64,000 bases of DNA, taken from positions 183,814 to 247,813 of the forward strand of contig NZ_ML123053.1 in NCBI RefSeq assembly GCF_003846175.1, given 5' to 3'. The notes under the pieces were generated by a model. It was not told the origin of the DNA and ran no database searches. It saw only the letters and a list, made by a program, of their open reading frames with translations. The stretch is from Streptomyces sp. ADI95-17 (GTDB lineage: Bacteria > Actinomycetota > Actinomycetes > Streptomycetales > Streptomycetaceae). Positions 33,281 to 43,576 of the stretch are shown here, one piece after another; position 1 is the first letter of the stretch; each line of letters starts with the position of its first letter. Position numbers and translations under genes: made by a program.

Positions 33281-33575
33281 TGCGCACTCTTTACGTCGTC
33301 ACCCACCCGGAGGCGACGCACCACGTCGAGGGAGTCGTCGGCGGATGGAACACGACGAGGGCGTGGAGGGCGCAGAGACCAAGGCGGCTTGCGCGCACCG
33401 TATCTACGCGGCCATGGACGACATTTTGCAGCGCCCTTGCGCGCACCAGACCATCGTGACGCACGGCGGCTTCCTGACGTTCGTCGTCGCGTCCTGGATC
33501 AGGATGCCGATCGAGTCGGCCGGCTACGCCAGCAAGAAGCCGTACACGCCGCCATGGTCTCTGCCCCGGCGTTGA
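33281..33575 (+). pseudogene. Histidine-phosphatase (phosphoglycerate-mutase-like) remnant
   Basis: ATG 33281 gives MRTLYVVTHPEATHHVEGVV then GGWN, the N-terminal catalytic block of a histidine phosphatase (RHG replaced by THP, as in some relatives). After a frame change near 33350 it resumes as AHRIYAAMDDILQRPCAHQT and IVTHGGFLTFVVASWIRMPI, the C-terminal catalytic His block. Roughly 80-90 middle residues are missing, so an internal deletion plus frameshift inactivated it. A Gly/Thr-rich spacer of about 280 bases follows with no gene. Confidence 0.65.
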
Positions 33576-33859
33576 CCGCCGGGGCTGCCGGGACAGTCAT
33601 GCACGTTCTACGCCCTGTTGGCGAGTTGGGACACCGCCCACGGTGAAGCCGCGCTCGGCCATGCCGTTCGACGACGATTCGGCGGTGGGCCGGACTCACG
33701 CACCCTGCCCCGTCCGCCCATCCGCGAGACCTCTAACATCATGTGGCGTTTTGTCGTCGGACGCCGGTGCCCGCCTGGCCGTGTCCGTCGCCCGACGCCC
33801 ACGACGTCCGCCGCACAGCGACGGAGTCGGGTATCGAGCAACCGAGGAGAGGAACGTTC

Positions 33860-35404
33860 ATGCGCGCTCGGAGCATCGGAGCGGCCGCCGCAACAGCATT
33901 GGCGCTGGTGGCTGCCCGGGACCTCGTCCAGAAGAAGCACGCACTGCTCAGAAACTTCCCCGTGATCGGCCACGCCCGGTACCTGCTGGAGACGATCGGG
34001 CCGGAACTGCGCCAGTACGTCGTGACGTCCAACGAGGAAGAGCGCCCGTTCAGCCGTGACCAGCGCACCTGGATCTACGCGTCGGCGAAGGAAGAGAACA
34101 ATTACTTCGGGTTCGGAACCGACGTAGACGTCGAGCACGTGCAAGGGCACGCGTACGTGAAGCAGCGGACGTTCGCCGGCACGCTGCCCGATCTGCACGA
34201 CCCGCAGGCCCCGCTGCCCTCGGCCAAGGTGCTGGGCGGACCGCGCGGGCGCGCCAAGGCGTTCCGGCCGGCGAGCGTCGTGAACATCTCGGCGATGAGC
34301 TTCGGATCGCTGTCCGGCGCGGCCATCACGGCGCTCAACAAGGGCGCGGCGCTGGCCGGCGCGATGCAGAACACGGGCGAGGGCGGCCTCTCGCCGTACC
34401 ACCGCAACGGCGGTGACCTCGTCCTCCAGATCGGGACGTCGTACTTCGGCTGCCGCAACGAGGACGGCACCTTCAGCCTCGACAAGCTCAAGGACGTGGT
34501 CGCAGGCGCCCCGGTCAAGGCGATAGAGATCAAGCTCTCCCAGGGCGCCAAGCCGGGGCTCGGCGGGATGCTGCCGGGTGCGAAGGTGACCCCCGAGATC
34601 GCCGAGATCCGCGGCATCCCGGCCGGCGAGGACTGTGCCTCTCCCTCCCGGCACACCGCGTTCCACGACGTCGACTCGATGCTCGACTTCGTGGAGCTGA
34701 TCGCTACCGAGACCGGTCTGCCGGTCGGGATCAAGAGCGCCGTGGGGGAGATGAGCTTCTGGGAAGAGCTGGCCATGCTGATGGCGCGTGGTGACCGCGG
34801 GGTCGACTTCGTGACCATCGACGGAGGCGAGGGCGGCACCGGGGCGGCTCCCCTGATCTTCACCGACTCGGTGTCGCTGCCGTTCCGGATGGGCTTCTCC
34901 CGTGTCTACAGCACCTTCGCCGAGCAGGGTCTGACCGACGACCTCACCTTCATCGGATCCGGCAAGCTGGGCCTGCCCGAGAACGCCGCCGTGGCCTTCG
35001 CCCTTGGTGTCGACATGATCAACGTCGCCCGCGAGGCCATGCTGTCCATCGGCTGCATCCAGGCTCAGAAGTGCCACACCGACAAGTGCCCCACCGGCAT
35101 CGCCACTCAGAACCCGTGGCTGGTGCGCGGCGTCGACGCACCCTCGAAGGCCACCCGGGCAGCTGTCTACCTGCGCACCCTGCGCAAGGAGCTGCTGAAG
35201 GTCTCGGGAGCTGTCGGTGTCGCCCACCCGGCACTCATCACGACCACCGACATCGAGATCATGAACGGCGACTACGACGCCCGTACCCTGGCGAGTGTCT
35301 ACGGCTACAAGGACGGCTGGGGCGAACTCGGCCCGGAACTGACCCAGGAGATCACCGCGCTGCTCAGCACCGAACCGACCCCTCCGCAGAAGCCTGCCAG
35401 CTGA
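33860..35404 (+). CDS. FMN-binding glutamate synthase family protein
   Basis: 514 residues from ATG 33860 (GAGGAGAGG ahead). The N-terminus has one hydrophobic segment (IGAAAATALALVAARD) that may anchor it. The rest is the glutamate synthase central/FMN domain: NISAMSFGSLSGAAITALNK, NTGEGGLSPYH, KPGLGGMLPGAKVT, DFVTIDGGEGGTGAAPL, the FMN loop GSGKLGLPENAAVAFALGVD, and the Cys cluster CIQAQKCHTDKCPTGIATQN for a 3Fe-4S centre. There is no glutaminase domain, so it is a stand-alone oxidoreductase of unknown substrate, not a true GOGAT. Confidence 0.9.
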   Translation: MRARSIGAAAATALALVAARDLVQKKHALLRNFPVIGHARYLLETIGPELRQYVVTSNEEERPFSRDQRTWIYASAKEENNYFGFGTDVDVEHVQGHAYVKQRTFAGTLPDLHDPQAPLPSAKVLGGPRGRAKAFRPASVVNISAMSFGSLSGAAITALNKGAALAGAMQNTGEGGLSPYHRNGGDLVLQIGTSYFGCRNEDGTFSLDKLKDVVAGAPVKAIEIKLSQGAKPGLGGMLPGAKVTPEIAEIRGIPAGEDCASPSRHTAFHDVDSMLDFVELIATETGLPVGIKSAVGEMSFWEELAMLMARGDRGVDFVTIDGGEGGTGAAPLIFTDSVSLPFRMGFSRVYSTFAEQGLTDDLTFIGSGKLGLPENAAVAFALGVDMINVAREAMLSIGCIQAQKCHTDKCPTGIATQNPWLVRGVDAPSKATRAAVYLRTLRKELLKVSGAVGVAHPALITTTDIEIMNGDYDARTLASVYGYKDGWGELGPELTQEITALLSTEPTPPQKPAS

Positions 35405-35548
35405 CGCGTGACGCGTGACCCGTGACGCGTGCCGGTGCCTGATCCGCGAGGTCGGGCGGTACGGGGGTGGTCGGCCGGGCCGGACATCCCGCACACGCAC
35501 CCGTGAGCGGCGGGGCCCACGGTTCCGCCCGGGCCGCTCCTCGCGTGC

Positions 35549-35812
35549 TCAGCCCAGGACGTTCGTGATCTCGGCAGGGTCTGTGCCGGGAAGAGGACGG
35601 TGCCCTTCGGCCCAGTGGTTGGACCACCCGCAGAGCCCGCACGCGTACCGTCCGTCGAGTCCGTGGACTTCTGCGTCGCAGCCGCTGCACCGGGTGGTCG
35701 TGATCTCCGGGGTTGCTGCGACAACGCGGGAGGACCAGCCGCACTGGTTGGAACAGATCCAGGACCCGTCAGGGCCCTGGCCGGCGGCCGCGCCGCAGTT
35801 TCCACACGTCAT
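35549..35812 (-). CDS. Small zinc-ribbon protein
   Basis: 87 residues from ATG 35812 behind GGAGGCTCC. Cysteine pairs are spaced like two or more zinc ribbons: MTCGNCGAA, WICSNQCGWS, RCSGCDAEV, YACGLCGWS. This matches small double-zinc-ribbon proteins whose role is unknown. A His (NHWAEGH) follows the last pair. It stands alone between the flavoenzyme and the tandem-repeat region. Confidence 0.65.
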   Translation of the reverse strand: MTCGNCGAAAGQGPDGSWICSNQCGWSSRVVAATPEITTTRCSGCDAEVHGLDGRYACGLCGWSNHWAEGHRPLPGTDPAEITNVLG

Positions 35813-36101
35813 GGAGGAGCCTCCTTCGAAGGCGGAGCCGCCACGGGTGAGGCGGGGCCGTGTCCATTTTGGCAGGGGTGCGAGGTGTGGGGGTAGGCCG
35901 TACCGGGGCGCGAAGAAGTGTTTCGGCGCGTCATTCGCATCCGGTATTCGTACGGATGCATCAATTGAGGTGCGCCCAAGTACGCCGATGGCCCCGACCG
36001 CCCGCCGCGGGCTGACCGCTCAGAGCCTGGCGCTGCGACGCTACGGTCCCCTGCACTCCCACACCCCCTGCACCCACACTCCCGCACCCCCGGACTCCTG
36101 T

Positions 36102-36318
36102 GCTCTCACGTTCCCGCGCTCTCACGCTCTCACGCTCTCACGCTCTCACGCTCTCACGCTCTCACGCTCTCACGCTCTCACGCTCTCATCGCTCTCACGC
36201 TCTCACGCTCTCACGCTCTCACGCTCCCGCGCTCCCGCGCTCCCGCGCTCTCACGCTCCCGCGCTCTCACGCTCCCGCGCTCTCACGCTCCCGCGCTCCC
36301 GCGCTCCCGCGCTCCCAC
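36102..36318. repeat. 8-bp tandem repeat (GCTCYCRC), about 25 units
   Basis: From 36119 GCTCTCAC repeats head to tail with one extra base near 36189, then mixes with GCTCCCGC to 36318. The period of 8 is not a multiple of three, so this is not coding even though one frame stays open (Ser/Arg/His/Leu cycle). It fills the leader of the GlxA-type gene and ends about 15 bases before its start. The rest of 35813-36101 shows no gene. Confidence 0.85.
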
Positions 36319-36332
36319 GTACCCTGTTTCCC

Positions 36333-37286
36333 GTGGTCTCCCGCTTGCATCGCGTCACCGTCCTTGTGCTGGAGGGTGCGAAGCCGCTCGATGTCGGCAT
36401 TCCTGCACAGGTGTTCACGACCCGTGCGAGCATGCCGTACGAAGTGCGGGTGTGCGGTGCGGCACCCGGTCTCGTGACCGGCGGCGACGGCCTGTCGTAC
36501 CACGTCGCCCACGGCCTCGACGCGCTCGCGTGGGCCGACATCGTCTTCATCCCGGGCTACCGGTTCCCGGACCGTGACGACCCGCCGCATGCCGTCGTGG
36601 ACGCGTTGATCGCCGCCCACGACGGGGGCGCGCGGCTCGCCGCGATCTCGACGGGTGCCTTCGCGCTCGCCGCCACGGGCCTGCTCGACGGCAGGCGCGC
36701 CACGACGCACTGGCATTACGCGCGGGCGCTGGCGGCGAAGCATCCGCTCGTTCAGGTCGACGAGAACGTTCTGTTCGTCGACGAGGGCAGCGTGCTGACG
36801 TCGGCCGGTGCCGCCTCGGGCATCGATCTGTGCCTGCACATCCTGCGCGGCGACCTCGGAGTGGCGGCGTCGAACCACGCGGCCCGGCGCCTGGTCGCGG
36901 CCCCCTACCGCAGCGGCGGTCAGGCGCAGTACGTGCCGCGCAGCGTGCCCCAGCCGCTGGGGGAGCGGTTCGCCGCCACCCGCGAGTGGGCGCTGCATCG
37001 GCTGGGCGAGCCCCTCACCCTTGAGGTGCTGGCCCGGCATGCGGCGGTGTCGCCGCGTACGTTCTCGCGACGCTTCGTCGAGGACACGGGGTACACGCCG
37101 ATGCAGTGGGTCATGCGCGCCCGCGTCGATCTGGCCCGTGAACTGCTCGAACGTTCGGAGCGGAGCGTCGAGCAGATCGCCACCGATGTCGGTCTGGGCA
37201 CCGGTGCCAATCTGCGGCTGCACTTCCAGCACATCCTCGGCACCACGCCGAGCGAGTACCGGCGCACGTTCGCGCAGGGCGAGTAG
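36333..37286 (+). CDS. GlxA-type transcriptional regulator (DJ-1/PfpI + AraC HTH)
   Basis: 317 residues from GTG 36333, which is the first plausible start after the tandem repeat. The N-terminal DJ-1/PfpI-like amidotransferase fold (VTVLVLEGAKPLDVGIPAQV, ADIVFIPGYRFPD, LAAISTGAFALAATGLLDGR with Thr replacing the usual catalytic Cys) is followed by the AraC-type HTH pair (RLGEPLTLEVLARHAAVSPR, SVEQIATDVGLGTGANLRLH, FQHILGTTPSEYRRTF). Such proteins activate catabolic genes. The gap gene starts 120 bp downstream on the same strand. Confidence 0.85.
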   Translation: MVSRLHRVTVLVLEGAKPLDVGIPAQVFTTRASMPYEVRVCGAAPGLVTGGDGLSYHVAHGLDALAWADIVFIPGYRFPDRDDPPHAVVDALIAAHDGGARLAAISTGAFALAATGLLDGRRATTHWHYARALAAKHPLVQVDENVLFVDEGSVLTSAGAASGIDLCLHILRGDLGVAASNHAARRLVAAPYRSGGQAQYVPRSVPQPLGERFAATREWALHRLGEPLTLEVLARHAAVSPRTFSRRFVEDTGYTPMQWVMRARVDLARELLERSERSVEQIATDVGLGTGANLRLHFQHILGTTPSEYRRTFAQGE

Positions 37287-37406
37287 CCCGCGTCACGTAG
37301 CCGGCTGGCGTCACGTGGCGCGATCCTTTTGAACCATGGCGATCACGCCGCTGTCACGGACGGATGCGGCACGCGACGCTGGTGGCGAACCGAAGGGACA
37401 CCACTC

Positions 37407-38405
37407 ATGACTCGCATCGCCGTCAACGGATTCGGCCGCATCGGACGCAATGTGCTGCGCGCGCTGCTCGAACGCGACAGCACCCTCGAAGTCGTCGCCG
37501 TCAACGACCTCACGGAGCCCGCCACCCTCGCCCGGTTGCTCGCCTACGACACGACGTCCGGCCGGCTCGGCCGCCCGGTGACCGTCGACGGGAACGTCCT
37601 CGTCGTTGACGGCCGTCGCATCACGGTGCTCGCCGAGCGCGAGCCGGCACAGCTTCCGTGGGCCGAGCTCGGCGTGGACATCGTGCTCGAAGCGACCGGC
37701 CGCTTCACGTCGGCCGAGGCCGCCCGGGGCCACCTGCACGCGGGCGCGAAGAAGGTGCTCGTCAGTGCTCCGTCGGACGGCGCCGACGTCACACTCGCGT
37801 TCGGGGTCAACACGGATGCGTACGACCCGGACGCGCACACCATCGTCTCGAACGCCTCGTGCACGACCAATGCGCTGGCGCCGCTGGCCTCGGTGCTCGA
37901 CGACCTCGCCGGCATCGAGCACGGCTTCATGACGACGGTGCACGCCTACACGCAGGAGCAGAACCTGCAGGACGGTCCGCACCGCGATGCCCGCCGTGCC
38001 CGTGCCGCCGCCGTCAATATCGTGCCGACCACGACGGGCGCCGCCAAGGCGATCGGCCTCGTGCTGCCGAACCTCGCCGGCAAGCTGTCCGGCGACTCGA
38101 TCCGCGTGCCGGTTCCGGTGGGCTCGATCGTCGAACTCAACACGACCGTTGCCCGCGACGTGACGCGCGACGACGTGCTGGCGGCGTACCGAGCGGCGGC
38201 GGAGGGGCCGCTGGCCGGCGTGCTCGAGTACTCGGACGACGCGCTCGTGTCGTCCGACATCACGGGCAATCCGGCCTCGTCGATCTTCGACTCGGCCCTC
38301 ACCCGCGTCGACGGCCGCCACATCAAGGTGGTCGCCTGGTACGACAACGAGTGGGGCTTCTCGAACCGAGTGATCGACACCCTCGAACTCCTCGCCACCC
38401 GCTGA
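37407..38405 (+). CDS. gap: Type I glyceraldehyde-3-phosphate dehydrogenase
   Basis: 332 residues from ATG 37407. NAD-binding start RIAVNGFGRIGRNVLRAL, catalytic SNASCTTNALAP with Cys near residue 152, His in TTVHAYTQEQNL near 179, and the closing VVAWYDNEWGFSNRVIDTLE. It oxidises glyceraldehyde-3-phosphate to 1,3-bisphosphoglycerate with NAD. No pgk or tpi is adjacent, so it is probably an extra copy outside the main glycolytic operon. A 9-bp stem hairpin follows the stop. Confidence 0.95.
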   Translation: MTRIAVNGFGRIGRNVLRALLERDSTLEVVAVNDLTEPATLARLLAYDTTSGRLGRPVTVDGNVLVVDGRRITVLAEREPAQLPWAELGVDIVLEATGRFTSAEAARGHLHAGAKKVLVSAPSDGADVTLAFGVNTDAYDPDAHTIVSNASCTTNALAPLASVLDDLAGIEHGFMTTVHAYTQEQNLQDGPHRDARRARAAAVNIVPTTTGAAKAIGLVLPNLAGKLSGDSIRVPVPVGSIVELNTTVARDVTRDDVLAAYRAAAEGPLAGVLEYSDDALVSSDITGNPASSIFDSALTRVDGRHIKVVAWYDNEWGFSNRVIDTLELLATR

Positions 38406-38414
38406 CCGGACGCC

Positions 38415-38444
38415 GGGGCGGCCCCCACCTCCGGAGGCCGCCCC
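38415..38444. terminator. Hairpin terminator after gap
   Basis: GGGGCGGCC (38415-38423) and GGCCGCCCC (38436-38444) form a perfect 9-bp stem with a 12-base loop, starting 10 bases after the gap stop and followed by a C-rich run. Confidence 0.65.
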
Positions 38445-38456
38445 CCTCCTGCTCCA

Positions 38457-38744
38457 GTGGTTGAGCGGGCCGCCAACGACGGCCCGATCGCTCTCTTTCC
38501 TCCTTCCCGCCCCGCGACCTGCGGTGAGGTAGCCCTGCGATCGTGGGCCCTATGGGTGGACCGGTTGAGCGGGTCGATGAAACAGGGCCGGGTGCCGGCA
38601 GTCGTCGACCGGGCCGAGGCGATTCGACAGGGATGGCTGCACCGCGTCGCTCTCGTCAGCCACCGGAGTTTCGTCCCGGACGCCCGCGAGGCGTTCGACC
38701 AGTACCGCGTCCTGCGCGAGGCGAACCGGCCCTCCAGCTACTGA
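38457..38744 (+). CDS. Hypothetical protein or remnant
   Basis: A 95-codon frame from GTG 38457. The second half reads like protein (VVDRAEAIRQGWLHRVALVS, HRSFVPDAREAFDQYRVLRE) and could be the end of a larger lost gene. No family identified; the first half is low complexity and there is no clear ribosome-binding site. Confidence 0.3.
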   Translation: MVERAANDGPIALFPPSRPATCGEVALRSWALWVDRLSGSMKQGRVPAVVDRAEAIRQGWLHRVALVSHRSFVPDAREAFDQYRVLREANRPSSY

Positions 38745-39115
38745 TCGTTTCCAAAGAAGGTTCGCGGTCGCCCCGTCGTCTGTGAGGTCGGTCGGTCCAC
38801 CCGACCACCCAGGCCGGCACGGAGAAGCCGAGAAGCAGATTGCATTGGTTGAGCCCTGTTTTCCAACGACTTCCTCATTTACTTGAACGCCGTTTGGCAC
38901 GGGGGTTGTTCCTGATTTTCGTGTGACTCTTCCCCGGTGCGTGACGCCTTTCCTTAGCTGTCCTCGCCTCTTCATACTCCCTCGTCGGTGGTGGTTTCGG
39001 CCCGCGGAAGGTTTTGGCGAAGTGCCGTTCAGCGCTTCGAGCGCACTGCCCCACTTGTTGCCGGAGACGGCGATCGGACGTTGGGGGAGTGTTGACGGCA
39101 GGTGCAGCGAATCGA
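38745..39115. other. Gene-free stretch upstream of a frameshifted MFS gene
   Basis: About 370 bases with noticeably lower GC in 38820-38990 than the surroundings. No supported gene on either strand and no RNA or hairpin recognised. Probably the promoter and leader region of the MFS gene, possibly with acquired sequence. Confidence 0.35.
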
Positions 39116-40398
39116 GTGCCCGATGAACCATCCACCGAAGGCCCAGGAGGCCCAGGAGGTGGGGAAAGCCGACTTGTCGCGCACGGCATCCTGCTAGAGC
39201 GTGGCCCGAGGCGCACGCTGGCGACCGCCAGCTTCATCAACATGCTCGGCAGCGGTGTGTTCACGCTCAGTGCCGCAGTGTTCTTCACCCGCTCCGTCGG
39301 GCTGCCGGTGTCTCAAGTCGGCCTAGGCATGGGCCTGGGCGCCCTGGTGGGACTGCTGTCCGGGGTCCCGGTCGGCCGGATCGCCGACAGGCGCGGACCG
39401 CGTGAGATCTACATGCTGACCCTGACCGCGCAGGCCATCGCCATGGCGATGCTGGTTCTCGTCCACACCTTCTGGCTGTTCACGGCAGTGATCTGCCTGA
39501 CCGAACTCGCCGGTTCGGCCAGCCAGGCGGCCCGCAGCCCCATCGTGCGGGGTCTTGCGGGCGAGCAACCCGCCAGGTTCCGGGCCTATCTGCGGTCCGT
39601 CGTGAACCTGGCCTCCAGCATCGGCGCCCTGCTGGCCGCGCTGGTCGTGCAGTTGGATACGCATGCCGCGTATCTGTGCCTGGTCCTGGGCAACGCCCTG
39701 AGCTTCGTGGCAACGGCTGTCGTCGTGGGCCGCCTTCCTGCCCTGCCTCCTGTCCCGACCCCTCCCGGTGCCGGACGCTGGTCGGCGTTGAAGGACTACC
39801 GCTACATGGTGATCACCGCACTGGACGGCATCATGTCGATGCACGGCTCCGTCCTGGTCTTCGCCCTGCCCCTGTGGATCGTCGGCCACACCGACGCGCC
39901 CCGCTGGTTCGTCGGAACCAGTGTCCTGCTCAACACCATCATGGTGGTCGTCCTGCAGGTCAGGGCAAGCCGCGGCATCGACAGCAACGCTTCCGCGGCA
40001 CGCGCTTGGCGCCGCGCGGGCTGGGCCTTCCTGGCCGGGCTGTCCCTGATCGGTCTCGCCTCCGGCCTGCCCGCATGGAGCGCGGTCCTGCTGATCCTCC
40101 TCGGAGTGGGTGCCCACACCCTCGGTGAACTCCTGCACGCGGCAGGCTCGTTCGAGCTGCGCTACAACCTGGCCCCGCGCACGCCCAGGGCCAGTACTCG
40201 GGTGTCTTCCGCTTCGGCAGCGGACTGACAAGCGTCGCCGCACCCTCCCTGCTGGCCTGGGCCTGCCTCGACGCGGGCACCCCCGGCTGGCTGCTTATGG
40301 GCGGCCTCTTCCTCGTCGTCGGGCTCGCGGTACCCCACGCGGTCCGATGGGCAGAGCAACCCCACCCGGGCGGAACAGCCCGTGGCGCAACTGCCTGA
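39116..40398 (+). pseudogene. MFS transporter, single-base frameshift near the C-terminus
   Basis: From GTG 39116 (start uncertain; GTG 39089 is also possible) an MFS protein of about 427 residues: LATASFINMLGSGVFTLSAA, motif-A-like GRIADRRGPREIYML, and ten visible helices. At the C4 run 40173-40176 the frame is lost. One more C gives NLAPAHAQGQYSGVFRFGSG, then LLAWACLDAGTPGWLLMGGL, the last helices, ending at 40398. As read, the protein ends early at 40228 with a Ser/Arg tail. The break in a homopolymer could be a sequencing error. Confidence 0.75.
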
Positions 40399-40471
40399 CG
40401 CGCACCGATCGCTGTGGCCACGACGCCATCTCCTGGCCCGGCTGAACGCGAACACGGGTACGCGGGTGCGT

Positions 40472-40993
40472 TCAGCCTTCGCCGTACTCGTCGAACCGCG
40501 CCAGCCGGGCCGTTACGTCGTCGACGAGACGGGCGAGGAGTCGGGCGAGGTCGTCCCGGTCCTGCGGCGGCCAGTCGGTGAGTGCTTCGGTGAACCAGCC
40601 CAGCAGTGAGGCCACGTACCGGTTGGCCCCCTCCGCACCCGCCTCGGTCGGCTCGATGAGGCTCGCTCGGCGGTCGTGCGGGTCGGCGACACGTCGTACG
40701 AGACCGCGTTTCTCCAGGGCCTGGACCTGGCGGGTGACATGCGGGCCCACGACCTGCATGCGGTCCGCGATCTCGCCGATCCGCAGCGGCCCGTCAGCCG
40801 TGCGGAGCGACAGCAACACACCCATGGCGGGGCGGTCGAGGGGGAGACCGGCCGCCTCGGTGGCGCGTTCGGCGAGTCGCCCCTTGGTGACAGCGGCGCT
40901 GAACTGGATGATCCGGGGCAGCACGGCGAGCAGATCGGCGGGCGGCTCCTCCGACGGGGGCTGCCCGGGGGACTCGGCGGACTCGGGGGGCAC
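40472..40993 (-). CDS. MarR-family regulator
   Basis: 173 residues from GTG 40993 (GGAG upstream). The core is MarR: LDRPAMGVLLSLRTADGPLR, IGEIADRMQVVGPHVTRQVQ, ALEKRGLVRRVADPHDRRAS. It is divergent from the FAD monooxygenase gene, with two ATACCTAAG-type palindromes between, so it probably represses itself and the monooxygenase in response to an aromatic ligand. The end is near the frameshifted MFS gene, convergent. Confidence 0.85.
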   Translation of the reverse strand: MPPESAESPGQPPSEEPPADLLAVLPRIIQFSAAVTKGRLAERATEAAGLPLDRPAMGVLLSLRTADGPLRIGEIADRMQVVGPHVTRQVQALEKRGLVRRVADPHDRRASLIEPTEAGAEGANRYVASLLGWFTEALTDWPPQDRDDLARLLARLVDDVTARLARFDEYGEG

Positions 40994-41011
40994 GACACCA
41001 ACTCCACTTGC

Positions 41012-41095
41012 ATACCTAAGTTAGGTATCTATATCGTAGGGGGCGGTTGCGCCGACAGGGGCGCCGCATGGCCTCCATAAGGATACCTAAGGTAT
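41012..41095. promoter_or_regulatory. Two MarR-type operator palindromes
   Basis: ATACCTAAGTTAGGTAT at 41012-41028 is a perfect palindrome around G. ATACCTAAGGTAT at 41083-41095 is a shorter one with the same ATACCT arms. The first lies just upstream of the MarR start, the second 68 bases before the monooxygenase ATG. Confidence 0.7.
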
Positions 41096-42376
41096 GCATC
41101 CTTGCTTGTGCGGTGCGCGACGTCCTCATGCCGGGTACTCCCCGGAGGAAAGGTGAGAAGTCATGAACCACGCATCTTGCCCCGCCCGCCCCGCCTACCC
41201 CGTCCGCCGCGTACTGATCTCCGGAGCGAGCATCGCGGGCCCCGCCCTCGCGTACTGGCTCGACCGGTACGGCTTCGAAGTGACCGTCGTCGAGAGGGCC
41301 CCCACCGTACGAAGGGGCGGATACGCGATCGACATACGCGGCACCGCCCGTGAAGTCGTCGACCGGATGGGCCTGTTGACGCGTCTTCGCGAGGCGCACG
41401 TGGACAGTCGGCGGATCACCTTCGTGGACGCGGACGGCGAGACGATCGGCTCGCTGCGGCCCGAGCAGATGACCGGCGGAAAGGCGGGATTCGACCTCGA
41501 AGTCCGGCGCGGCGACCTGGCGGACATCCTCTGCACGCCGTTGCTGAACCGGATCGAGTTCCTCTTCGACGACTCGATCGCCGCGCTGGACGACGAGGGG
41601 GACGCCGTGCACGCCGTCTTCGACAGCGGCGCTCGCCGCACCTTCGACCTCGTGATCGGTGCGGACGGACTGCACTCGAACACACGTCGCCTGGTCTTCG
41701 GCCCTGAAGAGCCCTTCCACCACTACCTCGGCCACATCTTCGCCGGCTTCACACTGCCGAACGAGTTCGGGCTCGCACACGAGGCGGCCATCTGGAACGT
41801 GCCGGGACGAGGCGCGGTCCTCTACGCCCACGAGCCGTCCGAGCCCGCGCACGGCTTCCTCACCTTCACCCGCCGGACCCCGCCCTTCGACGCCTTCCGC
41901 GATCCGAAGGCCCAGCGCGCCCTGGTCGCGGCGCACTTTCCCGAGCGGGTCTGGCACCTGCCACGCCTGGTGGAGGCGATGCGGGAGGCCGACGACCTCT
42001 TCTTCGACGTCGTGAGCCAGATCCACATGCCTACGTGGTCCTGCGGTCGCGTCGCGCTGGCGGGCGACGCCGCGCACGCGACCTCGTTCATCTCCGGCCA
42101 GGGTTCGAGCGTCTCGCTGGTCGGCGCGTACATCCTGGCGGGCGAACTGGCCACGCACACGGATCACGGCGACGCTTTCGCCGCCTACGAGCGCCGGATG
42201 CGGCCTTTCGCGGAACGCAACCAGGCCCTGGCCACCGAGGGCGGCACCGTGGTGACACCGACGACGCAGGAGCAGATCGACGCCCGCAACGCCGTGGTGC
42301 GCGACCCGCAGGCGGGGAGGGAGACACCGAGCGCCGAAGAAGGGCGCGCGGCGCACTCGGTGCTGGTGCTGCCCGA

Positions 42377-42934
<558 letters not shown>

Positions 42935-43030
42935 TCGGAATGTCGCTCAAGACCTGGGCCATGTCGGTCGACGGCTCGACCACGTCCGAAGGGCAGTGGG
43001 CAAAGTCGTTGCCCGATAGGCTGGCCGACT

Positions 43031-43570
43031 GTGGACATGGGACGTGCTGATCAACAACTCCGCCTGATCGCCGAGGCCGTAGAGGTTGCCGGGGCCCTTG
43101 AGGTCCCGGTGTGGCTTCGCGGCGGATGGGCCATGGACTTCTTCCTCGGTGAGATCACGCGAGACCATGAGGACATCGACTGGTTCACTTGGGCGGACGA
43201 TGCCGGGGACCTGGCACGAGGGCTGCTGCGGCACGGCTATGAGCCGGTCCCGGGGTCGCCACCCGACCTGCAGCTCGATTTCCTCAAGAACGGCCTGGAG
43301 AGCAGCTTTACGCTCCTGGACCGGGACAGGGCCGGCCGTGTGGTGGTTGCCGGAGGCCCCTGGGCCGGTGCGCCCTGGCCCGAAGGCATGCTCGACGCCG
43401 GGCCGGGCCGTATCGGTGGTCTGCAGTGCGCGATCGTCGGTCCGCGGGCCCAGATCGAGATCAAGCGAATGACGCCTGTCTGGGATCCTTCCCGGCCTCG
43501 GCGGACCAAGGACACCGAGGACATCGCCCGTCTGGAGGCGGCCCTCCGCGCACAGGGCGAAACGGCCTGA
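43031..43570 (+). CDS. Nucleotidyltransferase (aminoglycoside adenylyltransferase-like fold)
   Basis: About 179 residues from GTG 43031, with ATG 43037 as alternative. The polymerase-beta-like motif is VWLRGGWAMDFFLGEITRDH followed by EDIDWF (GG...DxD spacing), which is characteristic of the Aminoglyc_resit/LinB-type family. The remainder (LLDRDRAGRVVVAGGPW, QIEIKRMTPVWDPSRPRRTK, KDTEDIARL) fits this family too. It may adenylylate an antibiotic or another small molecule. Nothing adjacent shows which. Confidence 0.8.
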   Translation: MDMGRADQQLRLIAEAVEVAGALEVPVWLRGGWAMDFFLGEITRDHEDIDWFTWADDAGDLARGLLRHGYEPVPGSPPDLQLDFLKNGLESSFTLLDRDRAGRVVVAGGPWAGAPWPEGMLDAGPGRIGGLQCAIVGPRAQIEIKRMTPVWDPSRPRRTKDTEDIARLEAALRAQGETA

Positions 43571-43576
43571 GCGAGG

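Noticed and set aside
33608..35500. 630-codon minus-strand frame over the glutamate-synthase-like gene
   Set aside because: Antisense shadow; the plus strand carries all family motifs including the Fe-S Cys cluster.
36102..36318. CRISPR array
   Set aside because: The units are 8 bp and contiguous, with no unique spacers and no cas genes in the window.
36100..36332. Open frame with cyclic Ser/Arg/His/Ala/Leu repeats, as a repeat protein
   Set aside because: The DNA period is 8 bp and the open frame is a by-product of a stop-free tandem repeat; it has no start signal, and the GlxA domain begins after it.
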